64,000 bases of DNA from Gracilimonas sp040904925 (GTDB taxonomy: Bacteria; Bacteroidota; Rhodothermia; Balneolales; Balneolaceae): positions 124,001-188,000 of the forward strand of contig JBBDSP010000011.1 of the NCBI GenBank assembly GCA_040904925.1, given 5' to 3'. Below the pieces are notes generated by a model. That model saw only the letters and a list, made by a program, of their open reading frames with translations, was not told the origin of the DNA and made no database searches. The position numbers and the translations under genes were made by a program. Positions within the stretch are counted from its first letter, which is position 1. Every line of letters starts with the position of its first letter. Below, in pieces: positions 61,533 through 64,000 of the stretch.

Positions 61533-62582
61533 ATGAAAACATTACGCTACTCACTCCCTATAATAATTCTTGCAGGACTCCTTTTCGGCATTACAGCCTG
61601 TAACAACAACGATCAGCAAACTGATGAACAAGATGAGGCTGTGGTCATTCCCGTTGAGGTTAGCAGTGTAAGTCGTGGTGATATCTCGGCTTATTACGCC
61701 AACACCGCCACCCTCGATGCCGAACAGGAAGCTACCGTGGTTTCCAAGGTGCGTGGCATCATCAATGAGATCTATGTAGAAGAAGGCGATGAAGTAGAAG
61801 CCGGACAGATGATCGCCAAGATCGAAGATGAACAATATGAAATTGAGGTTGCCCGTGCAAAAGCCACCCTCGATAGGCTCCAGAATGAATATCAGCGTAA
61901 TAAAGAATTATTCGAGAAAAACCTGATCGCAGCTGAAACCTACCAGAATTCTCAGTATGAATATGAATCTCAAAAAGCCGCTTTTGATCTGGCACAGCTA
62001 AACCTGGAATATACATCCATTAAATCCCCGATCAGTGGAGTAGTTTCCGAGCGATTTGTTAAACGCGGAAATATGATCGGCACCGATCAGCAGGTTTTTC
62101 GGGTAACTGATTTTAGTCCGTTGCAGGCGATTTTATATGTTCCGGAACACGAAATGGCTAAGATCAGGAAGAATCAGCGTGCCGAACTTCGTGTAGATGC
62201 CATGCCGAATCAAGCGTTTATTGGCCACGTGGAGCGTATCAGTCCTGTTGTGGATTCTCAGACGGGAACTTTTAAAGTGACTGTTTATGTGGATGAGACC
62301 AAAGATATGCTCCGGCCGGGAATGTTCGGACGTGTAAAAATCGTGTATGATACCCGGCAGAATACACGCATGATCCCGAAATCTGCGGTAATCTCAGAAG
62401 ATCTGGCTCAAAGTGTATTTGTGATCCGTGATTCTCTTGCCTTCAAAACACAGATCCAAACCGGCTACAACAATGGGTTGAATGTGGAAGTTATCGGTGG
62501 ACTTGAAGACGGTGAGACCGTAGTAACTATTGGCCAAGGAAGCCTGCAAGACAGCACCAAAGTAAATATTATCAACCTGTAA
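61533..62582 (+). CDS. RND efflux periplasmic adaptor (membrane fusion protein)
   Basis: A 349-residue lipoprotein with lipobox FGITAC at Cys23. It has a barrel-sandwich (LDAEQEATVVSKVRGIINEI ... EEGDEVEAGQMIAKI), helical hairpin (about 105-155, LDRLQNEYQRNKELFEK), second lipoyl half (YTSIKSPISGVVSERFVKRGNMIG split as YTSIKSPISGVV and VKRGNMIG), then beta-barrel and membrane-proximal domains. It links an RND pump to an outer-membrane channel; the permease gene follows after 12 bases. Confidence 0.95.
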   Translation: MKTLRYSLPIIILAGLLFGITACNNNDQQTDEQDEAVVIPVEVSSVSRGDISAYYANTATLDAEQEATVVSKVRGIINEIYVEEGDEVEAGQMIAKIEDEQYEIEVARAKATLDRLQNEYQRNKELFEKNLIAAETYQNSQYEYESQKAAFDLAQLNLEYTSIKSPISGVVSERFVKRGNMIGTDQQVFRVTDFSPLQAILYVPEHEMAKIRKNQRAELRVDAMPNQAFIGHVERISPVVDSQTGTFKVTVYVDETKDMLRPGMFGRVKIVYDTRQNTRMIPKSAVISEDLAQSVFVIRDSLAFKTQIQTGYNNGLNVEVIGGLEDGETVVTIGQGSLQDSTKVNIINL

Positions 62583-62594
62583 GCGGGTCTACCA

Positions 62595-64000
62595 ATGAAA
62601 ATTATTGAGCTTTCTATACGCCGAAAAGTCACCATTGCCATGTTTACGGTGGGAGTTTTACTTTTCGGTATCGTTTCCCTTTCCCGGCTGAACGTAAATT
62701 TACTTCCTGAACTGAGTTATCCCACACTCACCATCCGAACTGAATTTCAGGGAGCTGCTCCTATTGAAATTGAAAACCTGATCACCAAACCGGTGGAAGA
62801 AGCTGTCGGTGTGGTAAAAGGAGTACAGCAGGTACGTTCTATTTCCCGTGCCGGTCAGTCTGATGTGGTCCTCGAATTTGCCTGGGGAACCGATATGAAC
62901 ATTGCTAACCTCGATGTAATGTCGAAACTGGATGCCGTTCAGCTCCCGCTAGAAGCTGAGAAACCGGTCACCCTTCGTTTCGATCCTACCCTCGATCCCA
63001 TAATGCGCTATGCTTTGTATTATGATGATCAGGCTCAACAGCAGGATGCCGGGGATGATGCTTCGGTGAATTACATCGCTTATCAGGATCTTTCAAGTCC
63101 TGATGCCATTTCCAGATTAAAGGGACTTCGGGTTCTGGCGGATGAACAGCTCAAAAAGAGCCTGGAATCATCTCTTGGAGTTGCTTCCGTTAAAGTTAGT
63201 GGTGGACTGGAAGAAGAGATACAGGTAAATATCGATCAGCGGCGGCTTTCTTATCTGAACATTCCAATTGAAAATGTGACCCAGATCTTAAGTGCCGAAA
63301 ACGTCAATCTTTCCGGCGGGCGATTGGAAGAAGGTTCTCAACAATATCTGGTACGAACACTGAATGAATTCAAATCCGTTGATCAGATACGGGATGTGGT
63401 GATTGCACGCAACGGTGAAAATACGATCTACCTCAAAGATGTTGCGAACATAGAACAATCGTACAAAGAACGGGAGACCATTACCCGACTCAATGGTTCT
63501 GAAGCGGTAGAGATCGCCATTTATAAAGAAGGTGATGCCAATACAGTGGCTACTGCTGAAGCTGTGGATGAACGAATGACCCAGATCCGTGATATACTCC
63601 CTCCTGAAATGAAATTAGAGAAGGTCTATGATCAATCGGTTTTTATTGCTTCAGCCGTAAATGAAGTGAAAAATGCGGGTATCATTGGAGGTATTCTGGC
63701 GGTTATCGTGCTGTATCTGTTCTTAAGAAATTTCTGGACTACCGTTATCATCTCAGTTTCCATACCGGTTTCCATCATCGCTACTTTTAACCTGATGTAT
63801 GGGAATGATATCTCCCTCAATATCATGTCACTGGGTGGAATTGCACTCGGTATCGGGATGCTGGTTGATAATTCCATTGTGGTACTGGAGAACATTGCCC
63901 GGCATAAAGAGATGGGGAAAGGAATCATTGAATCGGCCCGGGAGGGAGCGGGTGAAGTGGGGATGGCGGTTGTCGCCTCTACCCTCACCACCATCGCGGT
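62595..64000 (+). CDS. RND efflux permease, partial (3' end outside window)
   Basis: Open from ATG 62595 to the window end (468 codons), so the protein is C-terminally truncated by the window, not by mutation. It begins IIELSIRRKVTIAMFTVGVL (TM1). The porter-domain segment LPELSYPTLTIRTEFQGAAP follows, and the TM2-TM4 block is reached with GGILAVIVLYLFLRNFW and LGGIALGIGMLVDNSIVVLEN, the standard RND motif with the proton-relay Asp (GMLVDNSIVV). It exports drugs, metals or bile-type compounds with the adaptor upstream. The outer-membrane channel gene is not in view. Confidence 0.96.
   Translation, partial: MKIIELSIRRKVTIAMFTVGVLLFGIVSLSRLNVNLLPELSYPTLTIRTEFQGAAPIEIENLITKPVEEAVGVVKGVQQVRSISRAGQSDVVLEFAWGTDMNIANLDVMSKLDAVQLPLEAEKPVTLRFDPTLDPIMRYALYYDDQAQQQDAGDDASVNYIAYQDLSSPDAISRLKGLRVLADEQLKKSLESSLGVASVKVSGGLEEEIQVNIDQRRLSYLNIPIENVTQILSAENVNLSGGRLEEGSQQYLVRTLNEFKSVDQIRDVVIARNGENTIYLKDVANIEQSYKERETITRLNGSEAVEIAIYKEGDANTVATAEAVDERMTQIRDILPPEMKLEKVYDQSVFIASAVNEVKNAGIIGGILAVIVLYLFLRNFWTTVIISVSIPVSIIATFNLMYGNDISLNIMSLGGIALGIGMLVDNSIVVLENIARHKEMGKGIIESAREGAGEVGMAVVASTLTTIA

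Overview
The window is bacterial chromosome with dense coding on both strands. Gene content points to the Bacteroidota/Rhodothermota/Balneolota assemblage, most likely Balneolota (Balneola/Gracilimonas-like). The indicators are a short primary sigma factor, a one-chain 2-oxoglutarate dehydrogenase with E2 and E1 domains, beta-propeller Y_Y_Y sensor kinases, several HisKA_2 kinases, a YtxJ-like bacillithiol protein, a large BNR-propeller secreted protein, weak Shine-Dalgarno sites and moderate G+C. The taxonomic placement is an inference; no rRNA or tRNA gene is visible.

Layout. 0-3 kb: membrane protein, SIMPL protein, secreted PIG-L deacetylase, then an AbrB-Doc toxin-antitoxin pair with a 16-bp palindromic operator. 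3-7 kb: tesA-like esterase divergent from a YbbA/YbbP-type ABC system. 7-12 kb: OmpA lipoprotein, CorA, FadL-like outer membrane protein, Ser/Arg-rich lipoprotein. 12-23 kb (minus strand): NarL-type regulator plus propeller kinase, RpoD, GAF protein coupled to DeoB, oligoendopeptidase F, PAS/HisKA_2 kinase. 23-29 kb: E2/E1 oxoglutarate dehydrogenase, YdeI-like protein, an RHH/PIN toxin-antitoxin pair, DUF3224 protein. 30-45 kb: HelD-like helicase, DksA/TraR-type protein, groES-groEL, RsmA, PgpH-type HD phosphodiesterase, XerD, gamma-glutamyltransferase, MtnA, HisKA_2 kinase, YtxJ, UPF0173 hydrolase. 45.8-49 kb: BNR-repeat protein.

49.27-56.68 kb is the standout. It is an A/T-rich block of small plus-strand genes, punctuated by seven attC-type integron recombination sites (RYYYAAC ... 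GTTRRRY with imperfectly paired arms). No integrase gene lies in the window, so this is a CALIN-type cassette array (cluster of attC sites lacking an integrase). The start of each cassette is the reverse complement of the bases just before its own terminal R'' box, by 8-14 bases and sometimes with one mismatch or indel. This fixes cassette boundaries, including the left edge of the array at 49266/49267. Cargo includes a four-gene membrane/J-protein cassette, a secreted protein plus PD-(D/E)XK-like nuclease cassette, a small membrane protein/GIY-YIG/HEPN cassette, a PIN/RHH toxin-antitoxin cassette with its own operator, and three single-gene unknowns. One attC has lost nearly all of its central region.

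56.7-64 kb: an OmpR-type regulator and HisKA kinase, followed by a PepSY-like secreted protein. A shared 15-bp box precedes both the regulator and the PepSY-like gene. Then come a porin-like protein, a small membrane protein, a 0.6-kb gene-free stretch, and an RND efflux adaptor with its permease, which is cut by the window end.
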